This document shows positions 17,211 through 29,800 of a stretch of 43,805 nucleotides of DNA, in pieces. The notes under the pieces are model-generated. The model worked only from the letters and a program-made list of their open reading frames with translations, searched no databases and had not been told where the DNA came from. Source of the stretch: Asaia bogorensis (GTDB lineage: Bacteria > Pseudomonadota > Alphaproteobacteria > Acetobacterales > Acetobacteraceae); assembly GCA_945888575.1 (NCBI GenBank), contig CAMDAM010000003.1, positions 1-43,805 of the forward strand, given 5' to 3'. The translations under genes and the position numbers were made by a program. Every line of letters starts with the position of its first letter. Position 1 is the stretch's first letter.

Positions 17211-18553
17211 CTTCCCCTCCCTTTGACACGGGCCTTCTTGATCAGACCCTCATACTGGTGTGCCAGCAGATGCGACTGGATCTGCGTGACGGTGTCCATC
17301 GTGACGGAGACAATGATCATCACGCTGGTACCGCCGAAGTAGAAGGGCACGCCGTACTGGGCGATCAACACCTCCGGCGTGAGGCAGACGATGCAGAGAT
17401 AGATCGCGCCGAGGGTGGTGAGGCGGGTGAGGATCGTGTCGAAGTAGCTGGACGTGGCGCTACCGGGACGAATGCCGGGAATGAAGCCGCCATGCTTCTT
17501 GAGGTTGTCGGCGGTCTCTTCCGGGTTGAACACCACGGCAGTGTAGAAATAGGCGAAGAAGACGATCATCGCCGCGTAGGTGAGCATGTAGAGCGGCGTG
17601 CCGTGGGCCAGCGCCGCGCCGATGCTGGACAGCCAGCCGGGCTCGCCCGTGGCGCCGGAAAAACCGGTGATGGTGGCCGGCACCAGCAGGATGGAGCTGG
17701 CGAAAATGGGCGGGATGACGCCCGCGGTGTTGATCTTCAGCGGCATGTGCGTGCTGTCGCCGCCGAACATGCGGTTGCCGACCTGGCGCTTCGGATACTG
17801 GATGATGATGCGACGCTGCGCGCGTTCGATGAACACGATGAACATGATCACGGCCGCTGCGACGATGAAGAAGGCGATGATGAACACCGGGCTGAGCGCG
17901 CCGGTTCGGCCGAGTTCGAACAGCGAGGCCAGTGCGCTGGGCACGCTGGCCACAATGCCGACCATGATGATGAGGCTGGTGCCGTTGCCGATGCCACGCG
18001 CGGTGATCTGCTCGCCGAGCCACATCAGGAACATCGTGCCGCCAACCAGCGAGACCACGCAGGAAATACGGAAGAACAGGCCGGGATCGATCACAGCCGC
18101 GCCGAAGCTGCCGCGCATACCTTCCAGCCCCACAGCGATGCCGTAGCTCTGGATGATCGCGATCACAACGGTGAGGTAGCGGGTGTATTGGTTGATCCGC
18201 TTGCGGCCCTGCTCGCCTTCCTTCTTCAGCGTCTCCAGCGCCGGCACCGCGGCTGTCATGAGCTGGATGATGATGCTGGCGCTGATGTAGGGCATGATGT
18301 TGAGCGCAAACACGGTCATGCGCCCAAGGGCCCCGCCCGAGAACATGTCGAACATGCCCAGGATACCGCCGCCGTGCTGGGCCAGCATCTCACCCATCAC
18401 AGAGGCATCCACGCCCGGCACCGGGATGTAGGTGCCGATGCGGTAGACGATCAGCGCACCCAGGGTGAACCAGATACGCTTCTTGAGCTCAGTCGCCTTG
18501 GAAAAGCTGGCGAGGTTCAGGTTTGCCGCGAGCTGTTCGGCCGCCGACGCCAT
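17207..18553 (-). CDS. secY: Preprotein translocase subunit SecY
   Basis: 448 aa, '[28 protein letters not shown]', '[13 protein letters not shown]'; overlaps adk by 4 nt. Confidence 0.97.
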   Translation of the reverse strand: MASAAEQLAANLNLASFSKATELKKRIWFTLGALIVYRIGTYIPVPGVDASVMGEMLAQHGGGILGMFDMFSGGALGRMTVFALNIMPYISASIIIQLMTAAVPALETLKKEGEQGRKRINQYTRYLTVVIAIIQSYGIAVGLEGMRGSFGAAVIDPGLFFRISCVVSLVGGTMFLMWLGEQITARGIGNGTSLIIMVGIVASVPSALASLFELGRTGALSPVFIIAFFIVAAAVIMFIVFIERAQRRIIIQYPKRQVGNRMFGGDSTHMPLKINTAGVIPPIFASSILLVPATITGFSGATGEPGWLSSIGAALAHGTPLYMLTYAAMIVFFAYFYTAVVFNPEETADNLKKHGGFIPGIRPGSATSSYFDTILTRLTTLGAIYLCIVCLTPEVLIAQYGVPFYFGGTSVMIIVSVTMDTVTQIQSHLLAHQYEGLIKKARVKGRGR

Positions 18554-18575
18554 CTGTTTGCATTCCTCATCATGC

Positions 18576-18662
18576 CGACGGCGCCAGCGGGTCCTCCCGA
18601 GGCGCCGTCGAGCACTTACATAGCGCGCGCCCCCGGGCGGAGGAAGCCCGAGGGCTCCCTCC
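18576..18662 (-). promoter_or_regulatory. Two hairpins in rplO-secY gap
   Basis: CGACGGCGCC(18576-18585)/GGCGCCGTCG(18601-18610); GGAGG-a-AGCCC-ga-GGGCT-c-CCTCC (18639-18662). Confidence 0.55.
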
Positions 18663-18677
18663 CCGAGGGCGGGAACA

Positions 18678-19163
18678 TCAGGCTGCGTCCGCCGCCGGCT
18701 TGGTCACCGTGGTGGTGACGCTGCCGCCCGCTGCCTCGATCGCGGCAATCGCGGTCGCAGACGCACCGGAAACGGTGATGGTCACGGCCCGGCCGATCTC
18801 GCCCATGGCGAGCAGGCGAACGCCGGCCACCTTGCCGCCGCGCACGAGACCCGCGGCGATCATCGCCGCCTCGGTGATCGGCTGGCTGCCGTCGATGCGG
18901 CCCGACTCGATGGCCTTGGCCAGCGCGCCGAGATTCACCGGGGCATATTCCTTGCGGAAGATGTTGTTGAAGCCACGCTTCGGCAGGCGGCGGTAGATCG
19001 GGAGCTGACCGCCCTCGAAGCCGTTCAGCGCCACGCCTTCACGTGCCTTCTGACCCTTGACGCCCTTGCCGGAGGTCTTGCCCTTGCCGGAGCCGATCCC
19101 GCGGCCAAGACGCTTGGACTTCAGGCGCGAGCCGGGGTTGTCGCGCAGTTCATTGAGATTCAT
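18678..19163 (-). CDS. rplO: 50S ribosomal protein L15
   Basis: [43 protein letters not shown]. Confidence 0.97.
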   Translation of the reverse strand: MNLNELRDNPGSRLKSKRLGRGIGSGKGKTSGKGVKGQKAREGVALNGFEGGQLPIYRRLPKRGFNNIFRKEYAPVNLGALAKAIESGRIDGSQPITEAAMIAAGLVRGGKVAGVRLLAMGEIGRAVTITVSGASATAIAAIEAAGGSVTTTVTKPAADAA

Positions 19164-19211
19164 CGCACTCTCCTATGGGCTCTTGCGAGCCCGGTCCGAA
19201 CCCTTGCGGGT

Positions 19212-19403
19212 TCAGGACTCGTCGACCTTCACCAGGTGGGCGACCTTGCGGATCATGCCGCGCACGGACGGAGTATCCTCCAGCTCGCGCGAACGGCGGA
19301 TCTTGTTCAGGCCCAGGCCGATCAGAGTCTCCTTCTGGCCCGGCTTGCGGCCAGCCACGGAGGCAATCTGAGTGACCTTCACGGTCTTCTTGGGATCAGG
19401 CAT
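19212..19403 (-). CDS. rpmD: 50S ribosomal protein L30
   Basis: [63 protein letters not shown]; internal start of ORF 19212..19655; 8-nt overlap with rpsE. Confidence 0.95.
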   Translation of the reverse strand: MPDPKKTVKVTQIASVAGRKPGQKETLIGLGLNKIRRSRELEDTPSVRGMIRKVAHLVKVDES

Positions 19404-19998
19404 CAGCCGCGCCCTCCTGGGCCGGATTGTCGCGCTTGCCAAGCAGGTCGGAGACCTTCTTGCCGCGGCGCTGGGCCACCGAACGCGGGCTGGCACAACG
19501 CTGCAGGGCTGCAAACGTGGCCTTGACCATGTTGTGCGGGTTGCGGCTGCCGAGGCTCTTGGCCACGACGTCGCCGATGCCCAGCGTTTCGAACACGGCG
19601 CGCATCGGGCCGCCGGCGATGATGCCGGTGCCAGCCGTGGCGCTGCGCAGCACAACGGAGCCAGCGCCGAAGCTGCCGGTAACGTCGTGATGCAGCGTGC
19701 GGCCTTCCTTCATCGGGACGCGGATCAAGCCCTTCTTGGCCCGCTCCGTCGCCTTGCGGATGGCCTCAGGCACTTCGCGTGCCTTACCGGCGCCGTAGCC
19801 GACGCGGCCCTTCTGATCACCCACCACCACCAGCGCGGCGAAGGCGAAACGACGGCCACCCTTCACCACCTTGGCGACACGGTTGATGGTGACCAGCTTG
19901 TCGATCAGATCGTCGCCGCCCTCGCCGCCGCGGTCGTTGTTGCGATCGCGATCGCGACCGCCACGGCCACCGCCGCCTTCCCTCGGTTCACGTGCCAT
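19396..19998 (-). CDS. rpsE: 30S ribosomal protein S5
   Basis: [53 protein letters not shown]; Gly/Arg/Asp-rich N-terminus. Confidence 0.97.
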   Translation of the reverse strand: MAREPREGGGGRGGRDRDRNNDRGGEGGDDLIDKLVTINRVAKVVKGGRRFAFAALVVVGDQKGRVGYGAGKAREVPEAIRKATERAKKGLIRVPMKEGRTLHHDVTGSFGAGSVVLRSATAGTGIIAGGPMRAVFETLGIGDVVAKSLGSRNPHNMVKATFAALQRCASPRSVAQRRGKKVSDLLGKRDNPAQEGAADA

Positions 19999-20010
19999 TG
20001 CTTCGATTCC

Positions 20011-20376
20011 CTAGAAGGACAGTCCGCCCTCACGGGCGGCTTCGGCCAGCGCCTTGACGCGGCCGTGGTAGAGGTAGGAGCCGCGGTCGAAGACCACGGC
20101 GGTGACACCGGCTGCGAGCGCACGCTCGGCCACCAGCTTGCCAACGGCCGTTGCCGCGTCCTTGTCGGCACCCGTCTTGAGCTGGGCGCGGAGCGCGGTA
20201 TCGAGCGTGGAAGCGGCGGCCACGGTACGGCCCTGCGCGTCGTCGATAACCTGGGCGTAGATGTTCTTGCCCGAGCGGAACACCGACAGGCGCGGCCGCC
20301 CGATGGCCTTGAGGCGCAGCTGAAAGCGAAGGCGCGTGCGCCGGCGCTGCTGCAGGTCCTTGTTGTCGGCGCTCAC
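20011..20376 (-). CDS. rplR: 50S ribosomal protein L18
   Basis: [49 protein letters not shown]. Confidence 0.96.
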   Translation of the reverse strand: MSADNKDLQQRRRTRLRFQLRLKAIGRPRLSVFRSGKNIYAQVIDDAQGRTVAAASTLDTALRAQLKTGADKDAATAVGKLVAERALAAGVTAVVFDRGSYLYHGRVKALAEAAREGGLSF

Positions 20377-20906
20377 TTCTTCTTCCCTTCCTTGCGCAGG
20401 ATCTGCTCGCCCTCAAACTTCACACCCTTGCCCTTGTAGGGTTCGGGCGGACGCCAGGCGCGGATCTCGGCGCAGACCTGACCGACGAGGCGCTTGTCGG
20501 TGCCGGCAATCTTGATCGCCGTCGGACGCTCGCAGGTAACGGTGATGCCCGGAGGAATGGCATACACGACGTCATGCGAGAAACCGAGGTTGATCACCAG
20601 GTTGGAGCCCTGGACCGCGGCCCGATAGCCGGTGCCGGTGATCTCCATGGACTTGGAATAGCCCTCGGAGACGCCCTTCACCATGTTGGCCACATTGGCG
20701 CGGGTGGTTCCCCACATCATGCGTGCCGGCGCAGAGTTGCCGCGCGGCGCGATGGCAATCTTGTTGCCTTCCACCGTCGCGTCGACGTTGTCGGTGAGCT
20801 CCAGCTTGAGCTCCCCGAGCTTGCCCTTGGCCGAGAGCACGCGGCCCGCGAGGACCACCTGCACGCCGGCGGGGATCTCGACGGGGTACTTGCCTACCCG
20901 TGACAT
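20373..20906 (-). CDS. rplF: 50S ribosomal protein L6
   Basis: [37 protein letters not shown]...; internal Met of ORF 20373..21113. Confidence 0.96.
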   Translation of the reverse strand: MSRVGKYPVEIPAGVQVVLAGRVLSAKGKLGELKLELTDNVDATVEGNKIAIAPRGNSAPARMMWGTTRANVANMVKGVSEGYSKSMEITGTGYRAAVQGSNLVINLGFSHDVVYAIPPGITVTCERPTAIKIAGTDKRLVGQVCAEIRAWRPPEPYKGKGVKFEGEQILRKEGKKK

Positions 20907-20916
20907 GCCAGCCTCC

Positions 20917-21315
20917 TCAGAACACGCGGCAAAGGACTTCGCCGCCAACATGGGCAGCGCGGGCCTCCGCATCGGACAGCACGCCGCGAGGCGTGGACAG
21001 GATCGAGATGCCGAGACCGGCGTAGACGCGCGGCAGCTCCTCGATCTTCGAGTACACCCGGCGACCCGGCTTGGAGATGCGAGTGATCTCCTTGATGACG
21101 GGCTCGCCCTCATTGTACTTCAGCTCGATGCGCAGCTGGGCGACGCCGGGGCGAAGTTCCTCGGCAGCGAAACCGCGGATGAAGCCTTCGCGCTTCAGCG
21201 CATCCAGAACATTGGCGCGCAGCTTGGAAGCCGGCGACAGGCAGCTCGCATGGCGCGCGCGCTGCGCATTACGAATGCGGGTGAGCATGTCACCCAAGGG
21301 ATCGGACATCGACAT
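20917..21315 (-). CDS. rpsH: 30S ribosomal protein S8
   Basis: [46 protein letters not shown]; alternative start at 21309. Confidence 0.95.
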   Translation of the reverse strand: MSMSDPLGDMLTRIRNAQRARHASCLSPASKLRANVLDALKREGFIRGFAAEELRPGVAQLRIELKYNEGEPVIKEITRISKPGRRVYSKIEELPRVYAGLGISILSTPRGVLSDAEARAAHVGGEVLCRVF

Positions 21316-21325
21316 GTTCCGGCTC

Positions 21326-21631
21326 CTACCAGCTGGCCTTGACCATGCCGGGGATCTGCCCGGCACTGGCGAGGTCGCGCAGCGCGATGCGGCTGAGCTT
21401 GAACTTGCGGTAGTTGGCACGCGCGCGGCCGGTGAGCTCGCAGCGCAGGCGCCAGCGCACCTTCGCCCCGTTGCGCGGCAGCTGTGCGAGCCGCAGCGTT
21501 GCCTCGAAACGGTCCTCCACGGGGAGGGTCTTGTCCATCACAACCGCCTTCAGCGTGGCGCGCTTCGCCTTGTCGCGCTCTGCCATGTAGGCGCGCTTGG
21601 CATTGCGGTTGACCTGGGATGTCTTGGCCAT
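21326..21631 (-). CDS. rpsN: 30S ribosomal protein S14 (zinc-independent type)
   Basis: [31 protein letters not shown]...[39 protein letters not shown]. Confidence 0.96.
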   Translation of the reverse strand: MAKTSQVNRNAKRAYMAERDKAKRATLKAVVMDKTLPVEDRFEATLRLAQLPRNGAKVRWRLRCELTGRARANYRKFKLSRIALRDLASAGQIPGMVKASW

Positions 21632-21735
21632 CCTGTCTTGTCCTCCGGAACCTGCCGGCCTGGGCCGGTGGTTTTCCAAATCGTCGGCGTTGATACCAGG
21701 CGCCCGCGCCAGGTGGCGAGGGCCGCCCCCTCTCC

Positions 21736-22443
21736 TTAGCCGGAGAAGGGGATGTCGAACTTCTTCAGCAGGGCCTTCGCCTCGGCATCGGTCTTCGCGG
21801 TGGTCACGAAGACGATGTCCATGCCCCGGATCTCGTCCACCTTGTCGTAGACGATCTCGGGGAACACGATCTGCTCCTTCAGGCCCATGGCGAAGTTGCC
21901 ACGGCCGTCGAAACCCTTGGTGCCCGGGATGCCGCGGAAGTCACGCACGCGCGGGAGCGCGATAGTGACCAGGCGGTCCAGGAACTCATACATGCGGGTC
22001 TTGCGCAGCGTGACCTTGCAGCCGATCGGCAGACCCTTGCGGATCTTGAAGCCGGCGATCGCCTTCTTGGCCACGGTCTTGACCGGCTTCTGGCCGCTGA
22101 TCAGCGCCAGTTCGGAGACGGCGGCATCAAGCTTCTTCTGGTCGCCAGCGGCTTCGCCGACGCCCATGTTGATGACGATCTTCTCGAGCTTCGGCACCTG
22201 CATCGGGTTGGTGTAGCCGAACTCACCGAGCATCGCCGCGCGGATCTCGTCCACGTAGCGCTGCTGCATGCGCGGCATCTCGCCGGTTCCGGCCGTAACC
22301 TCGGCTGCAACGGCGTAGGTGACCTCGCCGCGCGCGGCGCGGGATTCGGCCTTGGTCGGGGGGGCAGCACCGCGGCCGCCGCCGGCCGACTTGCCGCCGG
22401 ATTTGGCGCCGCCCTTGGGGGCGCCCTTCTTGGTTCCGCTCAT
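21736..22443 (-). CDS. rplE: 50S ribosomal protein L5 with about 55-aa low-complexity N-terminal extension
   Basis: Core [40 protein letters not shown]; extension begins [31 protein letters not shown] upstream of 22443. Confidence 0.95.
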   Translation of the reverse strand: MSGTKKGAPKGGAKSGGKSAGGGRGAAPPTKAESRAARGEVTYAVAAEVTAGTGEMPRMQQRYVDEIRAAMLGEFGYTNPMQVPKLEKIVINMGVGEAAGDQKKLDAAVSELALISGQKPVKTVAKKAIAGFKIRKGLPIGCKVTLRKTRMYEFLDRLVTIALPRVRDFRGIPGTKGFDGRGNFAMGLKEQIVFPEIVYDKVDEIRGMDIVFVTTAKTDAEAKALLKKFDIPFSG

Positions 22444-22453
22444 CGAAGCCTCC

Positions 22454-22774
22454 TCAGCTCTCGATCACGTTGCCATTGGCCTTGGCAACGCGGACCTTGC
22501 GGCCGTCGTCCAGGGTACGGAACGCGACCTTCGTCGGGGTTCCGGTCTTGGGATCGACCAGCTTCAGGTTTGACAGGTGAAGGCTCGCCTCGACGGACAC
22601 GATGCCGCCGGGGTTGCCCATGCCAGTGGGCTTGGTGTGCTTCTTGGCGACATTCACGCCCTGAACCACCGCGCGGTTGTCCGTGGGGAGCACGCGCAGG
22701 ACTTCGCCACGCTTGCCGCGCTCGGCGCCGCTGATGACCAGGACGGTATCGCCCTTCTTGATGCGGGCCGCCAT
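22454..22774 (-). CDS. rplX: 50S ribosomal protein L24
   Basis: [49 protein letters not shown]. Confidence 0.96.
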   Translation of the reverse strand: MAARIKKGDTVLVISGAERGKRGEVLRVLPTDNRAVVQGVNVAKKHTKPTGMGNPGGIVSVEASLHLSNLKLVDPKTGTPTKVAFRTLDDGRKVRVAKANGNVIES

Positions 22775-22775
22775 G

Positions 22776-23144
22776 TTACAGCACCTCCGGAGCCAGCGAG
22801 ATGATCTTCATGAACTTGCGCGCGCGCAGTTCGCGAACAACCGGCCCGAAGATGCGGGTGCCGATCGGCTCCTGCTGCTTGTTGATCAGGACGGCCGCAT
22901 TGCGGTCGAAGCGAATGGCGCTGCCATCGGCCCGGCGCACGGGGAAGCTGGTGCGAACGATCACCGCCTGGTGCACGTCGCCCTTCTTCACCTTGCCGCG
23001 GGGGATAGCGTCCTTCACGGACACCACAATCACATCGCCCACCGAGGCGGTCTTGCGCTTGGAGCCGCCGAGCACCTTGATGCACTGCACGCGCCGGGCG
23101 CCGGAGTTGTCGGCGACTTCCAGGTTGGATTCGACGGAGATCAT
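22776..23144 (-). CDS. rplN: 50S ribosomal protein L14
   Basis: [48 protein letters not shown]. Confidence 0.97.
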   Translation of the reverse strand: MISVESNLEVADNSGARRVQCIKVLGGSKRKTASVGDVIVVSVKDAIPRGKVKKGDVHQAVIVRTSFPVRRADGSAIRFDRNAAVLINKQQEPIGTRIFGPVVRELRARKFMKIISLAPEVL

Positions 23145-23157
23145 CTAGCTCTCTCCC

Positions 23158-23442
23158 TCAACCCTGGACCGCTTCGGCCGCAACGGGGGCCTCGGCACCC
23201 AGCGGCTGGCCATTGCGCTCAACGACCAGCCACGTCTTGCGCTTGCTGATCGGCCGGCATTCCTCGATGCGCACCATGTCGCCGACCTTGCACAGGTTGG
23301 CCTCATCGTGTGCCGCATAGTTCTTCGACCGGCGAATGAACTTCTTGTACAGCGGGTGCATGATACGACGAGCAACAAGAACGGTAATCGTCTTGTCCAT
23401 CTTGTCGCTGGTCACCCGCCCCGTCAGGACGCGCCTTGGCAT
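23158..23442 (-). CDS. rpsQ: 30S ribosomal protein S17
   Basis: [47 protein letters not shown]. Confidence 0.96.
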   Translation of the reverse strand: MPRRVLTGRVTSDKMDKTITVLVARRIMHPLYKKFIRRSKNYAAHDEANLCKVGDMVRIEECRPISKRKTWLVVERNGQPLGAEAPVAAEAVQG

Positions 23443-23455
23443 CGCCCCTACTCCT

Positions 23456-23683
23456 TTACGACTGCGCGGCGGGCTTGGGGGCCGCGCGCTTCTGTTCGGT
23501 CATGATCGTCTTCACCCGTGCGATATCGCGACGGACTGCCTTCACCCGGCCCACGCCTTCAGTCTGGCCTGTGGCCTTCTGGAAGCGGAGGTTGAACTGC
23601 TCCTTGCGGAGGTCCAGGAGCTGCGTCGCCAGCTGATCGCCAGACTTGGCGCGGATGTCGGCCGGCTTGGTTTGCTTGGCCAT
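23456..23683 (-). CDS. rpmC: 50S ribosomal protein L29
   Basis: [44 protein letters not shown]. Confidence 0.95.
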   Translation of the reverse strand: MAKQTKPADIRAKSGDQLATQLLDLRKEQFNLRFQKATGQTEGVGRVKAVRRDIARVKTIMTEQKRAAPKPAAQS

Positions 23684-23684
23684 C

Positions 23685-24101
23685 TCACGCGTCTCCGATG
23701 CGGGTGATGAACTTCGTCTTGATCGGCAGCTTGGCGGCGCCGAGGGTCAGCGCCTCCTTGGCCAGCTCGGGGGCCACGCCGTCGATCTCGAACATGATGC
23801 GGCCGGGCTTCACGCGGCACACCCAGAACTCCGGCGAACCCTTGCCGGAGCCCATCCGGACTTCGGCCGGCTTCTGAGAGACGGGCACATCGGGGAAGAT
23901 CCGGATCCACACGCGGCCGGCACGGCGCATGGCGCGCGTGATGGCACGACGGGCGGACTCGATCTGCCTGGCGGTGACCCGCTCCGGCTCCATGGCCTTG
24001 AGGCCGAAGGCGCCGAAATTGAGCGAGGTGCCGCCCTTGGCGACGCCGTGAATGCGGCCCTTATGGGCCTTGCGGTACTTGGTCCGCTTCGGGGAAAGCA
24101 T
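23685..24101 (-). CDS. rplP: 50S ribosomal protein L16
   Basis: [56 protein letters not shown]; internal Met of ORF. Confidence 0.96.
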   Translation of the reverse strand: MLSPKRTKYRKAHKGRIHGVAKGGTSLNFGAFGLKAMEPERVTARQIESARRAITRAMRRAGRVWIRIFPDVPVSQKPAEVRMGSGKGSPEFWVCRVKPGRIMFEIDGVAPELAKEALTLGAAKLPIKTKFITRIGDA

Positions 24102-24112
24102 GGCTCTGATCC

Positions 24113-24790
24113 TTAGCGCTGCGGCGCCTGCTCGGCGGCGCGACGGTCCTGTGCCAGCGGATCGTGGGCGAGGATCTCGCCCTTGAAGATCCAAACCTTG
24201 ACGCCGCAGGTGCCGTAGGTGGTCTTTGCGGTGGCGGTGCCGAAATCGATATCGGCGCGCAGCGTGTGCAACGGAACGCGGCCTTCGCGATACCACTCCA
24301 CGCGGGCGATTTCCGCGCCACCGAGACGGCCACCGCAGTTGATGCGGATGCCCTGGGCGCCAAGACGCATAGCGGACTGCACGGCGCGCTTCATCGCACG
24401 GCGAAAGGCCACCCGGCGCTCCAGCTGCTGAGAGATGTTCTCAGCCACCAGGGTCGCGTCGATCTCGGGCTTGCGGATCTCGACGATGTTCAGCGAGACC
24501 TCGCCCTTGGCCATCTTGCCGAGATCCTTGCGCAGGTTCTCGATGTCCTGGCCCTTCTTGCCGATCACCACGCCGGGGCGGGCGGCATAGATGGTCACGC
24601 GCGGCTTCTTGGCCGGGCGCTCGATCACCACGCGGGAGACCCCGGCACCGGCCAGCTTCTTGCGCAGGTGGGCGCGCAGCTTCAGGTCGTCGTGCAGCAG
24701 CTTGGAATAGTCGGCGCCGGCGTACCAGCGGCTGTCCCAGGTGCGGTTGATGCCGAGCCGCAGCCCGATCGGATTGACTTTGTGACCCAT
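24113..24790 (-). CDS. rpsC: 30S ribosomal protein S3
   Basis: [39 protein letters not shown]. Confidence 0.97.
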   Translation of the reverse strand: MGHKVNPIGLRLGINRTWDSRWYAGADYSKLLHDDLKLRAHLRKKLAGAGVSRVVIERPAKKPRVTIYAARPGVVIGKKGQDIENLRKDLGKMAKGEVSLNIVEIRKPEIDATLVAENISQQLERRVAFRRAMKRAVQSAMRLGAQGIRINCGGRLGGAEIARVEWYREGRVPLHTLRADIDFGTATAKTTYGTCGVKVWIFKGEILAHDPLAQDRRAAEQAPQR

Positions 24791-24793
24791 CGG

Positions 24794-25192
24794 TTATGCC
24801 GCCTCGTTCTGGGTTTCGGCCTGCTGGCGTTCGGCGACCACGATCTTCAGGTGGCTGAACCACTTTTCGATGCGCGAAGCGCGACCGCGGCCGCGAGCGT
24901 GGAAGCGGCGCATGACCACCGACTTGCCCACCTCGGCGCGGGTGACGACCAGGCGGTCGACATCCAGCTGATGGTTGTTCTCGGCGTTCGCGATCGCGCT
25001 TTCCAGCGCCTTCTTCACGGTGCCGGCGATGCGGCGCTTGGAGAAGGTGAGGGTGGCGACGGCCGCGGAGGCCGGCTTGTTGCGGATGAGGCCAGCAACC
25101 AGGTTCAGCTTGCGGGGGCTGATCCGGATGTTGGAGAGGATGGCCTGCGCCTCGGTCTCGGCCAGGGCGCGCGGGGTTTTCGGCTTGCTCAT
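24794..25192 (-). CDS. rplV: 50S ribosomal protein L22
   Basis: [54 protein letters not shown]. Confidence 0.96.
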   Translation of the reverse strand: MSKPKTPRALAETEAQAILSNIRISPRKLNLVAGLIRNKPASAAVATLTFSKRRIAGTVKKALESAIANAENNHQLDVDRLVVTRAEVGKSVVMRRFHARGRGRASRIEKWFSHLKIVVAERQQAETQNEAA

Positions 25193-25193
25193 G

Positions 25194-25472
25194 TCAGCCT
25201 CGCTTCGCCTTCTTGTCCGACGCATGGCCGGTAAAGGTGCGGGTAGGCGAGAACTCGCCGAACTTGTGCCCGACCATGTTCTCCGTGACCTGCACCGGCA
25301 GGAACTTGTGGCCGTTGTAAACGCCGAACGTGAGCCCGACGAACTGCGGCAGGATGGTGGAGCGACGCGACCAGATCTTGATCACTTCGCTGCGCCCGGA
25401 CGCCCGCGAGGCATCTGCCTTGTTCAGCAGGTACCCGTCCACGAACGGGCCCTTCCATGTGGAACGTGTCAT
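25194..25472 (-). CDS. rpsS: 30S ribosomal protein S19
   Basis: [20 protein letters not shown]...[42 protein letters not shown]. Confidence 0.97.
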   Translation of the reverse strand: MTRSTWKGPFVDGYLLNKADASRASGRSEVIKIWSRRSTILPQFVGLTFGVYNGHKFLPVQVTENMVGHKFGEFSPTRTFTGHASDKKAKRG

Positions 25473-25476
25473 GGCC

Positions 25477-26310
25477 TCAGCCCTTGCCCTTGTTGCGGCT
25501 GCGGATGATCAGCCTGTCCGTGCGCTTGTTGACCCTGGTCTTGTAGCCCTTCGTCGGCTTGCCCCACGGGGTGACCGGATGGCGGCCACCCGAGGTGCGG
25601 CCTTCGCCGCCGCCGTGCGGATGGTCGACCGGGTTCATCACCACGCCTCGGTTGTGCGGCTTGCGGCCGAGCCAGCGCGAACGGCCGGCCTTGCCTAGGC
25701 TCTGGTTGGAGTTGTCCGGGTTGGACACGGCGCCAATGGCGGCCATGCACTCGCCGCGGACCATGCGGAGCTCACCGGACATCAGCTTGATCTGGGCGTA
25801 GCCCGCGTCCTTGCCGACCAGCTGGGCATACTGCCCGGCCGCACGAGCGATCTTGCCACCAGCGCCGGGCTTCATCTCGATGTTGTGCACGATCGTGCCC
25901 ACCGGGATCGCCGACAGCGGCATCGCGTTGCCCGGCTTGATGTCCGCGCGCGCCGAAGCCACCACCTGGTCGCCGGCCTTCAGGCGCTGCGGGGCCAGGA
26001 TGTAGGACAGCTCACCATCGCGATACTTGATCAGCGCGATGAAGGCGGTGCGGTTCGGGTCGTATTCCAGCCGCTGCACGATCGCGATCACATCGCGCTT
26101 GCGGCGCTTGAAATCGACCATGCGGTAGGTCTGCTTGTGACCGCCGCCGCGGAACCGGCTGGTGATGCGGCCGTGGTTGTTGCGACCACCGGTCTGCGAA
26201 AGGCCCTCGGTGAGGCCCTTGATCGGCTTGCCCTTCCACAGCTCGGCCCGGCTGATCAGCACGGTGCCGCGAAGGCTGGGCGTGACGGGATTAAAGTTCT
26301 TCAGTGCCAT
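25477..26310 (-). CDS. rplB: 50S ribosomal protein L2
   Basis: [65 protein letters not shown]. Confidence 0.97.
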   Translation of the reverse strand: MALKNFNPVTPSLRGTVLISRAELWKGKPIKGLTEGLSQTGGRNNHGRITSRFRGGGHKQTYRMVDFKRRKRDVIAIVQRLEYDPNRTAFIALIKYRDGELSYILAPQRLKAGDQVVASARADIKPGNAMPLSAIPVGTIVHNIEMKPGAGGKIARAAGQYAQLVGKDAGYAQIKLMSGELRMVRGECMAAIGAVSNPDNSNQSLGKAGRSRWLGRKPHNRGVVMNPVDHPHGGGEGRTSGGRHPVTPWGKPTKGYKTRVNKRTDRLIIRSRNKGKG

Positions 26311-26325
26311 CTGCGTCGTCCCCGC

Positions 26326-26658
26326 TTACGCCAGGCCGGTGGAGAGGTCGATCGACTGCCCCTCCGCCAGGGTGACATAGGCCTTCTTCACGTCGGAGCG
26401 CACACCGGGGCGACCCCGGAAGCGCTTGGTCTTGCCCTTGGTGATCAGCGTGTTCACCGCCAGCACCTTGACCCCGAACAGGCCTTCGACCGCCGCCTTG
26501 ATCTCGGGCTTCTTGGCGTCGATCGCCACCCGGAAGACGAACTGGCCCCGCTCACTCACGATCGTCGCCTTCTCGGTGACGATCGGGTTGCGGATGATGG
26601 TGTACATCGCCTCGCGCGACAGCTGCTTCTGGCGCTTGGCGGGCTTTGCGTCGCTCAT
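26326..26658 (-). CDS. rplW: 50S ribosomal protein L23
   Basis: [53 protein letters not shown]. Confidence 0.96.
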   Translation of the reverse strand: MSDAKPAKRQKQLSREAMYTIIRNPIVTEKATIVSERGQFVFRVAIDAKKPEIKAAVEGLFGVKVLAVNTLITKGKTKRFRGRPGVRSDVKKAYVTLAEGQSIDLSTGLA

Positions 26659-27294
26659 TTACTGGCCTCCCTCAGCCGCACCGAGGCGGGCCTTGAGCCC
26701 CTCGACGCCGGCGGTGGTGATCGCCAGCACGTCATGGGCGAGGATGTCATACACGTTGGCGCCCACCGTCGGCAGCACGTCCACGCCGATGATGTTGCGG
26801 CTGGCGAGCAGGAAGGAGGAGTCCACGGTGTGGTCCACGACCAGCACGGACTTCCAGCCCAGCGCGATCAGCTTCGCCTTCAGCTCCTTGGTCTTGCCGG
26901 AGCCGCCCGAAGCCGCATCCAGCACCACCAGCTTGCCGTCGCGCTGCTTCTGCGACAGGGCAGAGATCAGGCCGAGGCGACGTACCTTCTTCGGCAGGTC
27001 GTAGGCATGGCTGCGAACCACCGGACCGTGAACGGCGCCACCAGTGCGGAACTGCGGCGCGCGCAGGCTGCCCTGACGGGCGTTGCCGGTGCCCTTCTGG
27101 CGATACGGCTTCTTCGTGGTGCCGCTCACCTCGCCCATGCCCTTCACCTTGTGGGTGCCGGCACGGCGCTTGGCCTGCTGCCAGTGGACCACGCGGGCCA
27201 TGATGTCGGGGCGCGGCGCGGCGCCGAACAGGTCATCCGGCAGCTCGGTGGAGCCGGCGGTGGTGTTGTCGAGGGTCTTGATGTCGATCTGCAT
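26659..27294 (-). CDS. rplD: 50S ribosomal protein L4
   Basis: [56 protein letters not shown]. Confidence 0.97.
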   Translation of the reverse strand: MQIDIKTLDNTTAGSTELPDDLFGAAPRPDIMARVVHWQQAKRRAGTHKVKGMGEVSGTTKKPYRQKGTGNARQGSLRAPQFRTGGAVHGPVVRSHAYDLPKKVRRLGLISALSQKQRDGKLVVLDAASGGSGKTKELKAKLIALGWKSVLVVDHTVDSSFLLASRNIIGVDVLPTVGANVYDILAHDVLAITTAGVEGLKARLGAAEGGQ

Positions 27295-27306
27295 GGTCCT
27301 GCCCCC

Positions 27307-27990
27307 TTAGCTCGCCGTCTCGACGAGGCCGGCCGGGAACGGCGCCTCCGCCGGACGGGCGCGCTTCACGGCATCGCGCACAAGCACGTAGCCGCCCTTG
27401 GCGCCCGGGACGGCGCCCTTGATCATCAGAAGGCCCTTGGCGGCATCCACAGCGGCAACCACCAGGTTCTGGGTGGTGATCCGCTCCTGGCCGAGATGAC
27501 CGGCCATCTTCTTGTTCTTGAAGGTCTTGCCGGGATCCTGGCGGTTACCCGTGGAACCGTGCGAGCGGTGGCTGATCGAAACGCCGTGGCTGGCTTCAAG
27601 ACCCGAGAAGTTCCAGCGCTTCATCGCGCCAGCGAACCCCTTGCCCTTGGTGGTGCCGGAGATGTCGACGATCTGGCCAGCGACGAAATGCGCGGCGGAA
27701 AGGGTCGCACCAGGTTCCAGCATGGCGTCGGCGTCGACGCGGAACTCGACCAGCTTCGCCTTGGGCTCCACCTTCGCCTTGGCGTAGTGGCCCTTGTTCG
27801 GCTGGGAGACGTTCTTCACCTTGGCCTTGCCATACCCGATCTGGACGGCGGTATAGCCATCCTTCTCTTCGGTACGGGCGGCCACGACCTGCACGTTGTC
27901 CACGTGCAGCACGGTGACCGGCACATGCGTGCCGTCTTCCTTGAAGATCCGGGTCATGCCCAGCTTCTTCGCAAGCAGTCCTGTTCGCAT
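27307..27990 (-). CDS. rplC: 50S ribosomal protein L3
   Basis: [32 protein letters not shown]...[33 protein letters not shown]. Confidence 0.97.
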   Translation of the reverse strand: MRTGLLAKKLGMTRIFKEDGTHVPVTVLHVDNVQVVAARTEEKDGYTAVQIGYGKAKVKNVSQPNKGHYAKAKVEPKAKLVEFRVDADAMLEPGATLSAAHFVAGQIVDISGTTKGKGFAGAMKRWNFSGLEASHGVSISHRSHGSTGNRQDPGKTFKNKKMAGHLGQERITTQNLVVAAVDAAKGLLMIKGAVPGAKGGYVLVRDAVKRARPAEAPFPAGLVETAS

Positions 27991-28073
27991 TTTCTTCCGT
28001 TCCCCAGAGGAACCCGACGGGCGGGTTCATAGGCCAAAACGACGCCCGGGACAGTCCCGGGCGGGAGGGTAGG

Positions 28074-28385
28074 CTAGAGCTTGATTTCCACGTCGACACC
28101 GGCGGCCAGGTCGAGCTTCATCAGCGCGTCCACGGTCTGCGGGGTGGGGTCGACGATATCCAGCAGGCGGCGATGGGTGCGGATCTCGAACTGCTCGCGG
28201 CTCTTCTTGTCCACGTGTGGCGAGCGGTTCACGGTGAAGCGCTCAATGTGCGTGGGCAGGGGAATGGGGCCGCGGATCTGCGCACCCGTGCGCTTGGCCG
28301 TGTTCACGATCTCCTTCGTGCTGTTGTCCAGCACGCGGTGATCATACGCCTTGAGGCGGATGCGGATGTTCTGGTTGTCCATCAC
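28074..28385 (-). CDS. rpsJ: 30S ribosomal protein S10
   Basis: [71 protein letters not shown]. Confidence 0.97.
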   Translation of the reverse strand: MMDNQNIRIRLKAYDHRVLDNSTKEIVNTAKRTGAQIRGPIPLPTHIERFTVNRSPHVDKKSREQFEIRTHRRLLDIVDPTPQTVDALMKLDLAAGVDVEIKL

Positions 28386-28476
28386 TCGGTTCCGATCAGC
28401 GGGCAGTCGTCAATCGCTGAAGTCATAGTCGCTAAAGGCAAAAATCTCGGTAGGCAAAGGCACTTCCGAAACGTCA

Positions 28477-28507
28477 CACCGCCGGGGCCAGGATGGCCCC
28501 GGCGGTG
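28477..28507 (-). terminator. Strong hairpin downstream of tuf (terminator/attenuator before rpsJ)
   Basis: CACCGCCGGGGCC / GGCCCCGGCGGTG perfect 13-bp stem, 5-nt loop; lacks a long U-tract. Confidence 0.6.
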
Positions 28508-28520
28508 CTGATCAGCTGGC

Positions 28521-29708
<1,188 letters not shown>

Positions 29709-29800
29709 CGTGGTATTCTCCGTGCCCGACGTCTGTTCCGGGGTGGGGGGATCTGTCTAGCCGTGCCTCGTGCTGCCCGCCGGCTGGCGGCGGGCGGCCC

